Assembly (NCBI RefSeq): GCF_001894945.1
Contig: NZ_BCXE01000002.1
Span: 1-64,000, forward strand
Reading direction: 5' to 3'
Origin: Rhodococcus ruber NBRC 15591
Lineage (GTDB): Bacteria > Actinomycetota > Actinomycetes > Mycobacteriales > Mycobacteriaceae
DNA: 64,000 bases
The notes beneath the pieces are model-generated. The model was not told the DNA's origin. It searched no databases and worked only from the letters and a program-made list of their open reading frames with translations. Made by a program: the position numbers and the translations under genes. Shown here in pieces: positions 20,354-28,354 of the stretch (its first letter is position 1; every line of letters begins with the position of its first letter).

Positions 20354-20941
20354 TCAGAAGAGGGTGAGCTCGACCTCCTCGACCACCTTCACCGTCCGGC
20401 GCACCGCCTTCTTCGCCCGCGCGGGCGCGGGGGTCGGCTCGGGCCGCGCGGGCGCGGGGGTCGGCTCGGGCCCGGCCGGTTCGGAGACGGGCGCCTTCGG
20501 AGCGGGCGGGGCCGCCCCCAGGGCGCGTGCCGCCTCGCCCGCCAGTTTGTCGGCGAGTTCGTTGAAGTGGTTGCCGACGTGCCCGCGCACCCACCGGAAC
20601 CGCACCGGCCCGGACCGCTCGGCGAGGACGCGATCGATGGCCTGGACCAGGTCGAGGTTCTTCACCGGCGCGCCCGTCGCCGTCTTCCAGCCCTTGCGCT
20701 TCCATCCGGGCAGCCACTCCGAGGCGCACTTGATGGCGTATTGCGAGTCGGATTCGATGATCATCGGTTCCGGACCGGGGTGGGCCTTCAGCGCCTCGAG
20801 CAGCGCCCGCAGCTCGGCGATCTGATTGGTGCCGGAGCGTTCCCCGCCGGCCCGGCTCGGCCCTTCGTGATTGACCCACGCCCATCCGATGGCGCCGCCC
20901 GGGTTTCGAAGGCACGAACCGTCGGTGCTCACGATGATCAT
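20354..20941 (-). CDS. rnhA: Ribonuclease HI with C-terminal Pro-rich repeat tail (195 aa)
   Basis: Cleaves RNA in RNA-DNA hybrids. Catalytic acidic residues are visible at STDGSCLRNPGG (Asp7), AELRALLEAL (Glu43 region) and IESDSQYAI (Asp65 region), with GHVGNHFNELAD holding the catalytic His and final Asp. The fold ends near residue 140. A tail rich in Ala/Pro follows, containing two exact copies of PEPTPAPAR, and then a basic AKKAVRRTVK segment. ATG 20941 gives the canonical start MIIVSTDGSC; the long frame upstream is not coding. Confidence 0.9.
   Translation of the reverse strand: MIIVSTDGSCLRNPGGAIGWAWVNHEGPSRAGGERSGTNQIAELRALLEALKAHPGPEPMIIESDSQYAIKCASEWLPGWKRKGWKTATGAPVKNLDLVQAIDRVLAERSGPVRFRWVRGHVGNHFNELADKLAGEAARALGAAPPAPKAPVSEPAGPEPTPAPARPEPTPAPARAKKAVRRTVKVVEEVELTLF
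20417..20470. repeat. 27-bp exact tandem duplication inside rnhA
   Basis: Two identical 27-bp units, 20417-20443 and 20444-20470, encode the two PEPTPAPAR copies of the RNase HI tail. In-frame tandem units of this kind are prone to length variation between strains. Confidence 0.85.
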
Positions 20942-21090
20942 GTGCCAGACCATATCCCGTGGCAGAGGCGACGTCGCGCCCGAGGCACCGACGCGCCGCG
21001 GCTGTGCAGAAATCGCGGCCCTCCTCGGCGTGTCGGCACGAGAAGCGCACACTCGGCGGGTCGCCGCCTTCGATCCGCACCTCGTCGCCC

Positions 21091-21122
21091 GGTACGGCGG
21101 CACGGTACGGCGGCACAGTACG
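21091..21122. repeat. 13-bp tandem repeat in the rnhA-glycosylase intergenic region
   Basis: GGTACGGCGGCAC occurs twice in a row (21091-21103, 21104-21116), followed by a degenerate start of a third copy. It lies just before the GTG of the DNA glycosylase gene, in the 189 bp that separates it from the divergent rnhA. I see no other feature there. Confidence 0.6.
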
Positions 21123-21130
21123 GTGGACCG

Positions 21131-22069
21131 GTGCCCGTCCCCGCTCCACCCAGCACCGGCGCGCTCGTCGTCCGCGCCGAGCTGCCCCGGCCGGTGGACG
21201 TCGCGCTGACGTTGCAGCCGCTCCAGCGCGGCCCCTACGACCCCTGCCACCGCCGCGACGGGCACGCGGTGTGGCGCACGTCCCGGTTGGCGTCGGGGCC
21301 GGTCACCTACCGGCTCGTGCAGGACGGTCCACGTGGCGTGCGCTGCCAGGCGTGGGGTCCCGGAGCCGCGGAACTGGCGGACCGTCTTCCCACCCTGCTC
21401 GGCGCCGACGACGATCCGACCGGGTTCCGGCCCGAGCATCCGCGCCTGGCCGAGGCCCATCGACGTCTCCCGGCCCTGCGGATCCCACGCACCGGCCGCG
21501 TGCTCGAGGCGCTGGTCCCGGCGATCCTCGAACAGCGGGTGCACGCCGTCGCGGCGTTCGCGTCGTGGCGGCGGCTCGTCACCTGGTTCGGCGACGACCC
21601 TCCCGGCCCGGCACCGGAGGGGATGCGGGTGCCGCCGGCCGCCGAGACGTGGCGCCGCGTTCCGTCGTGGGAGTTCCACCGGGCGAACGTCGACCCCGGC
21701 CGGGCCCGCACCGTCGTGCGCTGCGCCCAGCTGGCCGACCGGCTCGAGCGGCTCGTCGACCTCGATCCCGTCGAGGCACAGCGCAGACTGCACTCGATCC
21801 CGGGCGTGGGGATCTGGACCGCCGCCGAGGTCGCGCAGCGCGCCTTCGGAGACGCGGACGCGCTGTCGGTGGGCGACTACCACCTCGCGAAGATCGTCGG
21901 CTGGTCGCTGCTCGGCGCGCCACTGGACGACGCCGGCATGGTGGAGTACCTGGAACCCCTTCGGCCACATCGTTACCGGGCCGTGCGGCTGATCATGGCG
22001 ACCGGCGGGGCTGGGCGGGTCCCGCGGCGGGGGCCGCGCACGCCGATCACCGATCATCGTCGGCACTGA
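21131..22069 (+). CDS. AlkA-like HhH-GPD DNA glycosylase (312 aa)
   Basis: Base-excision repair glycosylase of the 3-methyladenine DNA glycosylase II type. The HhH-GPD motif is clear near residue 225: LHSIPGVGIWTAAEVAQRAFG, followed by the catalytic Asp in ALSVGDYHLAKIVG. The N-terminal 110 residues form the AlkA-type beta domain and VPAILEQRVHAVAAFASWRRL is the preceding helix. GTG 21131 is the best start. A second AlkA-like gene lies at 38683-39540. Substrate (3-methyladenine or another lesion) is inferred from the family. Confidence 0.85.
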   Translation: MPVPAPPSTGALVVRAELPRPVDVALTLQPLQRGPYDPCHRRDGHAVWRTSRLASGPVTYRLVQDGPRGVRCQAWGPGAAELADRLPTLLGADDDPTGFRPEHPRLAEAHRRLPALRIPRTGRVLEALVPAILEQRVHAVAAFASWRRLVTWFGDDPPGPAPEGMRVPPAAETWRRVPSWEFHRANVDPGRARTVVRCAQLADRLERLVDLDPVEAQRRLHSIPGVGIWTAAEVAQRAFGDADALSVGDYHLAKIVGWSLLGAPLDDAGMVEYLEPLRPHRYRAVRLIMATGGAGRVPRRGPRTPITDHRRH

Positions 22070-22192
22070 GCAGGTCCCCGCGCCGGTCGCGCCGCCGGGG
22101 CCGGAGTCGTCGGCCCGGTACCGCCGGGCTGCGCTGCCGCGGCGCCGACGGCTGACCGTCGGATTTCGGCCGCCGGACCGTACCCTGGTGGC

Positions 22193-22705
22193 ATGTCCGA
22201 CCCAGACATTTCGACCGCGCCCACGAGACTCGCGCGGCTCCCGAGCTGGCTGCTGACCCAGTCCGCGCGCCATGTGCACCGAGTGGTGTCCGGCCGGCTC
22301 GGCCTGGCCGACGCCCGCGGCTACCACTACCGCGCGCTGGCGGCGCTCGAGGAGTACGGCTCGCTGTGTCAGGCGGATCTGGGCCGACGGGCGGGGATGG
22401 ACCGCAGCGACATCGTCGCCACCGTCAACGAGCTGGCCGATCGGCGGTTCGTCGATCGCAGTCCCGATCCCACCGATCGGCGCCGCAACATCATCAGCGT
22501 CACGCGCCGTGGGCGGCAACACCTGCGCACCCTCGACGACGTCCTCGTCGCGGCGCAGGACGAGGCGTTCGCGTCGCTGGACCCGGCCGAGCGGGACCAG
22601 CTCGCCGTCCTGCTCACGAAGGTGCTCGCGCACCACACCCGGCAGGCGAAGGGCTCCTCGCGGGAGCCCTCCACCTCCGACGGACTCAGAGGGAGCGGGC
22701 GATGA
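22193..22705 (+). CDS. MarR-family transcriptional regulator (170 aa)
   Basis: Winged-helix dimer of MarR type: YRALAALEEYGSLCQADLGRRAGMDRSDIVATVNELADRRFVDRSPDPTDRR contains the recognition helix and the wing Asp-Arg-Arg. The 3' end overlaps the convergent acyl-CoA dehydrogenase gene by 20 bp. It may regulate the neighbouring fatty-acid/CoA genes, but the geometry (convergent) gives no direct promoter evidence. Confidence 0.85.
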   Translation: MSDPDISTAPTRLARLPSWLLTQSARHVHRVVSGRLGLADARGYHYRALAALEEYGSLCQADLGRRAGMDRSDIVATVNELADRRFVDRSPDPTDRRRNIISVTRRGRQHLRTLDDVLVAAQDEAFASLDPAERDQLAVLLTKVLAHHTRQAKGSSREPSTSDGLRGSGR

Positions 22706-23837
22706 TCTGCTTCATCACCTCGTTCGCGCCGGCGTAGATCCGCTGCACGCGGGCGTCCTCGTACATCCGGGCGATGAGGTACTCGCGCATGTAGCCGTAG
22801 CCGCCGTGCAGCTGCACGCAGCGGTCGATGACCTCGCACTGCTTGTCGGTCAGCCAGTACTTGACCATCGCGGCGTCCGCGGCGTCGAGTTCGCCCTTCA
22901 GGTGCTGCTCGATGCAGTGATCGAGGAACACCTGGCAGGTGCGGGCGATGGTTCGGCACTCCGCCAGCTCGAACGCGGTGTTCTGGAACTCGAACAGGCT
23001 GTGCCCGAACGCCTGCCGCTCCTTCGTGTAGCGCACCGTCTCCTCGACCGCGCGGTCCATCGCCCCGGCCGCCTGCGCGCCGATGATGAGCCGTTCCTGC
23101 ACCAGCTGCGCCATCAGCTGCGCGAAGCCCTGCCCCTCGCTCTCGCCGAGCAGGTTCGACACCGGCACCCGCACGTCGGTGAACGACAGCTCGGAGGTGT
23201 CGGCGCCGTGCTGGCCGACCTTGTCCAGCACCCGCCCGACCGCGAAGCCGGGGCAGTCCCGCAGGTCGACGATCAGCAGGGAGACGCCCTTGGCGCCGGC
23301 CTTCGGGTCGGTCTTGACGGCGAGCACGATGACGTCGGCCGACGAACCGTTGGTGATGAAGGTCTTCGAGCCGTTGACCACGTACTCGTCGCCGTCGCGG
23401 AGCGCGGTGGTCTTGATGGCCTTGAGGTCCGACCCGGCGCCCGGCTCGGTCATGCCGATCGCGCCGAGGATCTCGCCGGTTGCCATGCCGGGCAACCAGG
23501 TTCGCTTCTGCTCCTCGCTGCCGTACTCGAGGATGTAGTGGGCGACGATGCCGCTGTGCACCGAGATGCCCAGGGCGAGGTCACCCGAGTAGCCCTGCGC
23601 CTCGAAGACCGCGAGGTCGTGCGCGAAGGTGCCGCCCCCGCCGCCGTACTCCTCCGGGATCGAGCACAGCAGCAGTCCCAGTTTGCCGGCCGCGAGCCAC
23701 ACCTCGCGGTCGATGCGCCGCTGGCTGTCCCACTTCTCGGCATGGGCCATGACCTCGCGCTCGAAGAAGTCGCGGGCCAGTTCCGACACGGCCTGTACCT
23801 CGTCGTCGTGCCAGGACGGCACGTGCTTCGTCACCAT
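22686..23837 (-). CDS. Acyl-CoA dehydrogenase (383 aa)
   Basis: FAD-dependent alpha,beta-desaturation of an acyl-CoA. Family signatures seen: GAIGMTEPGAGSDLKAIKT (FAD/substrate contact) near residue 130 and the C-terminal QLHGGYGYMREY segment with RIYAGANEVMKQIIARSL at the end; the conserved Glu lies in the EY/ED region. Full-length. It follows the acyl-CoA synthetase gene on the minus strand across a palindromic repeat and probably belongs to the same beta-oxidation-like unit. Chain-length specificity unknown. Confidence 0.9.
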   Translation of the reverse strand: MVTKHVPSWHDDEVQAVSELARDFFEREVMAHAEKWDSQRRIDREVWLAAGKLGLLLCSIPEEYGGGGGTFAHDLAVFEAQGYSGDLALGISVHSGIVAHYILEYGSEEQKRTWLPGMATGEILGAIGMTEPGAGSDLKAIKTTALRDGDEYVVNGSKTFITNGSSADVIVLAVKTDPKAGAKGVSLLIVDLRDCPGFAVGRVLDKVGQHGADTSELSFTDVRVPVSNLLGESEGQGFAQLMAQLVQERLIIGAQAAGAMDRAVEETVRYTKERQAFGHSLFEFQNTAFELAECRTIARTCQVFLDHCIEQHLKGELDAADAAMVKYWLTDKQCEVIDRCVQLHGGYGYMREYLIARMYEDARVQRIYAGANEVMKQIIARSL

Positions 23838-23863
23838 CGGTGTCCTTCAACCTTCCGTCCGGC

Positions 23864-23918
23864 GTGACCGAATGTCACATCGCGTCGATTCGATCGAACC
23901 CATGTGACATTCGGTCAC
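23864..23918. repeat. Palindromic repeat family A, copy 2, overlapping a stop codon
   Basis: A perfect 17-bp inverted repeat, arms 23864-23880 and 23902-23918, encloses a 21-nt loop with its own small palindrome (TCGAT/ATCGA). It shares CCGAATGTCACA / TGTGACATTCGG with copy 1 at 14406. The acyl-CoA synthetase stop (23915-23917) lies inside the right arm, so the repeat forms the end of that coding sequence and probably a terminator or mRNA 3' stem. Confidence 0.85.
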
Positions 23919-25432
23919 CGGGTGCGCAGCTCGCGCTTGAGAAGCTTGCCGCTCTGGTTGCGCGGGAGGGTGTCCACGAACCGGACGAGCTTCGGAACCT
24001 TGAACGGCGCCAGGCGCTGCTTGACGTGGTCGATCAGCTCGTTCTCGTCGGTGTCCGCGCCGGCGCGCAGCACGACGACGGCGGTGACGGCTTCGATCCA
24101 CTTCTCGTCGGGGGTGCCGATGACCGCGACCTCGGCGACGGCCTCGTGGGTGTAGAGGGCGTCCTCCACCTCCCGGGACGCGACGAGGATGCCGCCGGTG
24201 TTGATGACGTCCTTGATCCGGTCGACGACGGTGATGTAGCCCTCGGCGTCGCGCGTGACGAGATCGCCGGAGTGGAACCACCCGTCGCGGAACGCCTCCG
24301 CGGTGGCGTCCGGGTTGTCCCAGTAGCCCAGGCACAGCTGCGGCGACCGGTACAGCACCTCGCCGGGTTCGCCGTCGGGCACGTCGTTGCCGTCGGCGTC
24401 GACGACGCGGGTCTCGACGAACAGCACCGCCTTCCCGCACGACGACGGCCGGTCCGCGTGCTCCTCTGGGCGCAGAACCGTTGCCAGCGGCCCGATCTCG
24501 GATTGACCGAAGCAGTTGTAGAACCCGAGGTCCGGGTAGCGCTCGCGGAGCCGGTTCAGCACGGTGACGGGCATGATCGACGCGCCGTACTGCGCCTTCC
24601 GCAGCGACGACAGGTCGCGGGTCTCGAGGTCGGGGTGGCTCGCCAGCGGCACCCACACCGTCGGGGCGAGGAAGAGCGAGCCGATCCGCTCGGACTCGAC
24701 GAGCCGCAGGATCTCCGGGATGTCGGGGGCGGGCAGCAGCGTGACCGTGGCGCCGACGGCCAGGTACGGCAGCATGAACACGTGCATGCCGGCGGAGTGG
24801 TACAGCGGCATGCAGATCAGCGGATTGTCGTCCGCCGCCAGGTCCAGGGCGACGATCGACGAGGTGTACTCGTGCACCAGCGCCCGGTGGGGCATCATGG
24901 CGCCCTTGGGTTTCGAGGTGGTGCCGGAGGTGTAGAGCAGCTGCACGAGGTCGGCGTCGGAGACGGTCACGTCGAGTTCCGGCACGTCGCCCGTGCACGC
25001 GACGGCGAGGAGCGAGTCGTCGGCGTCGCGCAGGGGCACCACATGCTCGGCCGGGACGTCGCCGAGGACCGCGTCGAGGTTCTCGCGCAACGCGGGGTCG
25101 ACGAGGACGGCGCGCGCCCCGGACTGGCCGAGCAGGTAGCTCAGTTCCTCGCCGCGCAGGGCGTAGTTGATCGGCACGTGCACGAGGCCGGCCCGGGCGG
25201 CCGCGAGGTACCCGACGACGTAGGCGTCGGAGTTGGTGCCGTACGCGGCGACGCGATCGCCCTGGTCCAGGCCCAGCGCGCGCAACCGTCCGGCCGCCCG
25301 GGTGACCGCGTCGTCGAGCTCGCGGTAGCTGAGGGTGCGGTCGCCGAACCGCAGGGCGGTGCGGTCGGGGAAGCGGACGGCGCTGCGGTGCAGCACGCCG
25401 TCGACGGTGTTCGCGCGCGGGTCGAGGCTCAT
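23915..25432 (-). CDS. Long-chain-type acyl-CoA synthetase, AMP-binding (505 aa)
   Basis: Adenylate-forming ligase: acid + ATP + CoA to acyl-CoA + AMP + PPi. Motifs seen: LLYTSGTTSKPKGAMM (ATP P-loop, near residue 160), NCFGQSEIG (A5), HSGDLVTRDAEGY (A7), VVDRIKDVINTGG (A8 hinge) and the catalytic Lys near the end (RNQSGKLLKREL). Substrate may be a fatty or aromatic acid. The C-terminal four codons lie in palindromic repeat A2. Probably cotranscribed with the enoyl-CoA hydratase upstream (55 bp gap). Confidence 0.9.
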   Translation of the reverse strand: MSLDPRANTVDGVLHRSAVRFPDRTALRFGDRTLSYRELDDAVTRAAGRLRALGLDQGDRVAAYGTNSDAYVVGYLAAARAGLVHVPINYALRGEELSYLLGQSGARAVLVDPALRENLDAVLGDVPAEHVVPLRDADDSLLAVACTGDVPELDVTVSDADLVQLLYTSGTTSKPKGAMMPHRALVHEYTSSIVALDLAADDNPLICMPLYHSAGMHVFMLPYLAVGATVTLLPAPDIPEILRLVESERIGSLFLAPTVWVPLASHPDLETRDLSSLRKAQYGASIMPVTVLNRLRERYPDLGFYNCFGQSEIGPLATVLRPEEHADRPSSCGKAVLFVETRVVDADGNDVPDGEPGEVLYRSPQLCLGYWDNPDATAEAFRDGWFHSGDLVTRDAEGYITVVDRIKDVINTGGILVASREVEDALYTHEAVAEVAVIGTPDEKWIEAVTAVVVLRAGADTDENELIDHVKQRLAPFKVPKLVRFVDTLPRNQSGKLLKRELRTR

Positions 25433-25487
25433 GGCCGACAGGTTATAGGACGTCCAACCAATTGACCAGACCGATCGATCGATAGCG

Positions 25488-26288
25488 TCAGCGACCCTGC
25501 CACACCGGCCGGCGCTTCTCCACGAACGCCGTCATGCCCTCCTGGGCGTCGCAGATCATCGCGTTGGTCGCCATGGTCTCGGCCATCGCCTCGTAGGCCT
25601 GCTCCTGCGGCAGCTCGATCTGCCGGTAGAAGGCTTCCTTCCCGATCCGCACCGTCGCCGGGGACGCCGAGACGATCTTCGCGGCCAGCGCCGCGGTCTC
25701 GGATTCCAGGGCCGCCGGGTCGACGACGAAGTTGATCAGCCCCCAGTCCGCCGCCGTCGCCGCGTCGATCGTCTCGCCCGTGAGCAGCATCTGCATGGCC
25801 CGCTTGCGCCCCACGGCCCGGCTGAGCGCGACCATCGGCGTGGAACAGAACAGGCCGATCTTCACCCCCGGGGTGCCGAACACCGCGTCCGACGACGCGA
25901 CCGCCAGGTCGCACGACGCCACCAGCTGGCAGCCGGCCGCGACGGCCGCCCCCTGCACCGACGCGATCACCGGCTGCGGCACCGACTGCACGGTCTGCAT
26001 CATCTCGGTACAGGTGTCGAAGATGACCCGCTCGTCCTCGAGGGTCCGGCCGATCATCTCGCGCAGGTCGTGGCCCGCCGAGAACACCGGGCCCTCGGCG
26101 CGGATCACGATCACCCGGGTCGCGGACTCCGCGGACAGCGCGTGCAGCCCCATCGTGACCTCGCGCATCGCCGACGCGGACAACGGGTTTCGCTGATCGG
26201 GACGGTTCAGGGTGAGCAGGCCGATCCCGGACGCCTCGTCGACGGCGATGAGTACGGCGGCGGGCTGGTCGGTGCGCGTGTCGGTCAT
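25488..26288 (-). CDS. Enoyl-CoA hydratase/isomerase family protein (266 aa)
   Basis: Crotonase-fold enzyme. Oxyanion-hole elements AGHDLREM near residue 70 and IASVQGAAVAAGCQLVASCDLAVAS near residue 115 are present. At the catalytic positions the sequence reads FGTPGVKIGLFCSTPM: the second hydratase Glu is not where expected, so hydratase activity is uncertain. It lies between an alpha/beta hydrolase and an acyl-CoA synthetase on the same strand, suggesting a CoA-ester degradation operon. Confidence 0.85.
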   Translation of the reverse strand: MTDTRTDQPAAVLIAVDEASGIGLLTLNRPDQRNPLSASAMREVTMGLHALSAESATRVIVIRAEGPVFSAGHDLREMIGRTLEDERVIFDTCTEMMQTVQSVPQPVIASVQGAAVAAGCQLVASCDLAVASSDAVFGTPGVKIGLFCSTPMVALSRAVGRKRAMQMLLTGETIDAATAADWGLINFVVDPAALESETAALAAKIVSASPATVRIGKEAFYRQIELPQEQAYEAMAETMATNAMICDAQEGMTAFVEKRRPVWQGR

Positions 26289-26298
26289 GCGCTCCTGC

Positions 26299-27210
26299 CT
26301 ACACCACCGCGACGGGGGCGGCCACCCCCCGAACGTGGGTGAGCAGTCGCAGCAGCGCGGCCGCCACCTCGTCGGCGCGCTCGACGATCACCGAGTGCCC
26401 CGCCCCGTCGACCCGCACCAGTTCGGCGGCGGGCAGCCGCGCGGCGATGGCCCGCGAGTGCGCGAACGGCGTCAGCTCGTCCGCCGAGCCGCCGAGCACC
26501 AGGACCGGGATCGCAGCCAGCACGGCGAGGGCCGCCGACTCGTCGAGCACGGCGAACGCCGCCAGGAAGCGCGAGAGCGTCACGACCGACGTCTCGGTGG
26601 CCAGGGCCGTCGCCAGCGACCGTGCCCACGAGTCCGCGGCGCCGCGACGGACCACAGGACCGCACATGCGCCCGCCGACCCGCATCGATCCCTGCATCAC
26701 CCGCGGCGCGCGTCGCACCGCGCGGTGCAGCACGGACACCGCCGGGTGCCGCAGATAACGGCCGAGCCCCGACTCGGCCAGGCCACTCGCCGCGGTCGCG
26801 ACGAGGGCGGCACCGACGACGCGGCTGCCGATCCGCTCCGGGTACAGCCGCGCGTAGGCCATCGCCACCATGCCGCCCATCGAGTGCCCCGCCAGCACCA
26901 CCGGCCCGGGGGGCACGACGGTGCGCAGGACGACGTCGAGGTCGTGGGCGAGTTGCTCGATGGTGTACGTCTCCGGCGCGCCGATCCCCGACCGGCCGTG
27001 CCCGCGCTGGTCGTAGGCGACGATGCGGACCCCCGCGCCGGCCTGCCCGGCCAGGCGCTCGCGTACCGCCGACCAGCTGCCGGTGTGCAGGCAGTGGCCG
27101 TGCACCAGCACGACGGTGACGAGCGCGTCGACGGGTCCGTGCACCCGCACCGACAGGGGCACACCGTCGTCGGCGGCGACGGTCACCCGGCGCGGATCCG
27201 GTCCAGGCAT
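26299..27210 (-). CDS. Alpha/beta-hydrolase (303 aa)
   Basis: Serine hydrolase. HGHCLHTGSW gives the oxyanion region, AGHSMGGMVAMAYARLYP the nucleophile Ser (about residue 116), GGSADELTP the acid and GAGHSVIVERADEVAAAL the catalytic His. No signal peptide, so cytosolic. It is first of the run leading to the enoyl-CoA hydratase (10 bp apart) and could hydrolyse an ester or lactone that feeds the ligase; substrate unknown. Confidence 0.87.
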   Translation of the reverse strand: MPGPDPRRVTVAADDGVPLSVRVHGPVDALVTVVLVHGHCLHTGSWSAVRERLAGQAGAGVRIVAYDQRGHGRSGIGAPETYTIEQLAHDLDVVLRTVVPPGPVVLAGHSMGGMVAMAYARLYPERIGSRVVGAALVATAASGLAESGLGRYLRHPAVSVLHRAVRRAPRVMQGSMRVGGRMCGPVVRRGAADSWARSLATALATETSVVTLSRFLAAFAVLDESAALAVLAAIPVLVLGGSADELTPFAHSRAIAARLPAAELVRVDGAGHSVIVERADEVAAALLRLLTHVRGVAAPVAVV

Positions 27211-27295
27211 CGCGGCCTCCCAGCGGTCGATCTGCCGGGAATGTCGTCGATGCCCGAGCCGCGCGTTACGGCCGCGACCGAATCGTGACCGATGG

Positions 27296-28270
27296 TCAGC
27301 GCGGGGCGAGGGCCCGGATCATCTCCGTCGGGTCGCCGGCGGTGGTCATCGCGATCACGGGAGTGGTCACGCCCGCCTCGACGTACCGTTCGATGTGCTC
27401 GCGGCACGCCTCCGGCGGCCCGTGCACGACGAGCTGGTCCACCACGTGGTCAGGGATCGCAGCGAGGGCCGCCGACCGCTCCCCCTCCGCCCACAACCGC
27501 CACATACTCTCGAAATCGTCGCTGCGTCCGAGGAATTCGTGGAAGGCACGGTAGACGGGGACGTTCATGTAGGCGGCGACCATGCGACGACCGATGCTGC
27601 GGGCGGTTTCGGCGTCGAAACCGGGCAGCACGAAGATGCGGGCGACGATCTCCTTGCCCGCTCCTCCCTCGTGCACGTACGGCGCGACGGTGCGCACGTC
27701 GTCGGCCGAGAGCCAGTTGACGATCGCGCCGTCGGCCTCGCGTCCGGCGAGGCGCAACATCCCCGGGCGCAGGGCGGCGAGCAGCAGCGGCGGGGCGGGA
27801 TCGGGGACGAGTCCGGCGCGGAACCCGCCGACCTCGAACGTGTCGTACTTGTGGCTGATCTTCTCGCCGGCGAGCGCGGCACGCAGGAACTGCAGGGTGT
27901 CGCGGGCTCTCTTGAACGGCTCCTCGAACGGGGTGCTGTTCCACTTCTCGACGATCACGTTGGACGAGGTGCCCACGCCGAGGACGAAACGGCCCGGGGC
28001 GGCGGCGGCGAGGGTGGCCGCGGAGATCGCCAGGGTGGCGGGACCGCGCGTGAAGACCGGCACGATCGCGGTGCCCAGCCGCAGCGTCGGGGCCCACACG
28101 CTCGCCAGCGCCAGGGGCGTGAAGGCGTCGGCCACGCTGCTCTCGGACGACCACACGTCGGTGTAGCCGAGGTCGGGCAGTTCGGCGATCAGATCTCGCT
28201 GGTCGGGCAGGGCAATGCCGTCGAGGGGGATCGTCAGGCCCCAACGGCGAGGCGTCGCATCATCGCTCAT
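27296..28270 (-). CDS. Luciferase-like (LLM class) F420- or flavin-dependent oxidoreductase (324 aa)
   Basis: TIM-barrel LLM-family protein starting MSDDATPRRWGLTIPLDGI. Conserved blocks: LGYTDVWSSESSVADAFTPLALAS, LRLGTAIVPVFTRGPATLAISAATLA and FVLGVGTSSNVIVEKWN. Such proteins in actinobacteria often use F420; whether F420 or FMN is used here cannot be decided. Transcribed toward the alpha/beta hydrolase (85 bp gap) and divergent from the MOSC gene across palindromic repeat B2. Confidence 0.85.
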   Translation of the reverse strand: MSDDATPRRWGLTIPLDGIALPDQRDLIAELPDLGYTDVWSSESSVADAFTPLALASVWAPTLRLGTAIVPVFTRGPATLAISAATLAAAAPGRFVLGVGTSSNVIVEKWNSTPFEEPFKRARDTLQFLRAALAGEKISHKYDTFEVGGFRAGLVPDPAPPLLLAALRPGMLRLAGREADGAIVNWLSADDVRTVAPYVHEGGAGKEIVARIFVLPGFDAETARSIGRRMVAAYMNVPVYRAFHEFLGRSDDFESMWRLWAEGERSAALAAIPDHVVDQLVVHGPPEACREHIERYVEAGVTTPVIAMTTAGDPTEMIRALAPR

Positions 28271-28290
28271 ACGCCACACCTTAGGCTGCG

Positions 28291-28336
28291 CCGGTGCGTC
28301 CTTTGGGCTGCCAGGACCGCCCAAAGGGCACACCGG
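28291..28336. repeat. Palindromic repeat family B, copy 2
   Basis: Arms 28291-28308 and 28319-28336 pair over 16 of 18 positions around a 10-nt loop. Its arms start CCGGTGCG and end CACACCGG, as in the copy at 15370-15415. It occupies most of the 84-bp divergent promoter region between the luciferase-like and MOSC genes. Confidence 0.75.
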
Positions 28337-28354
28337 TCCGTATGCTGGCCCGTT

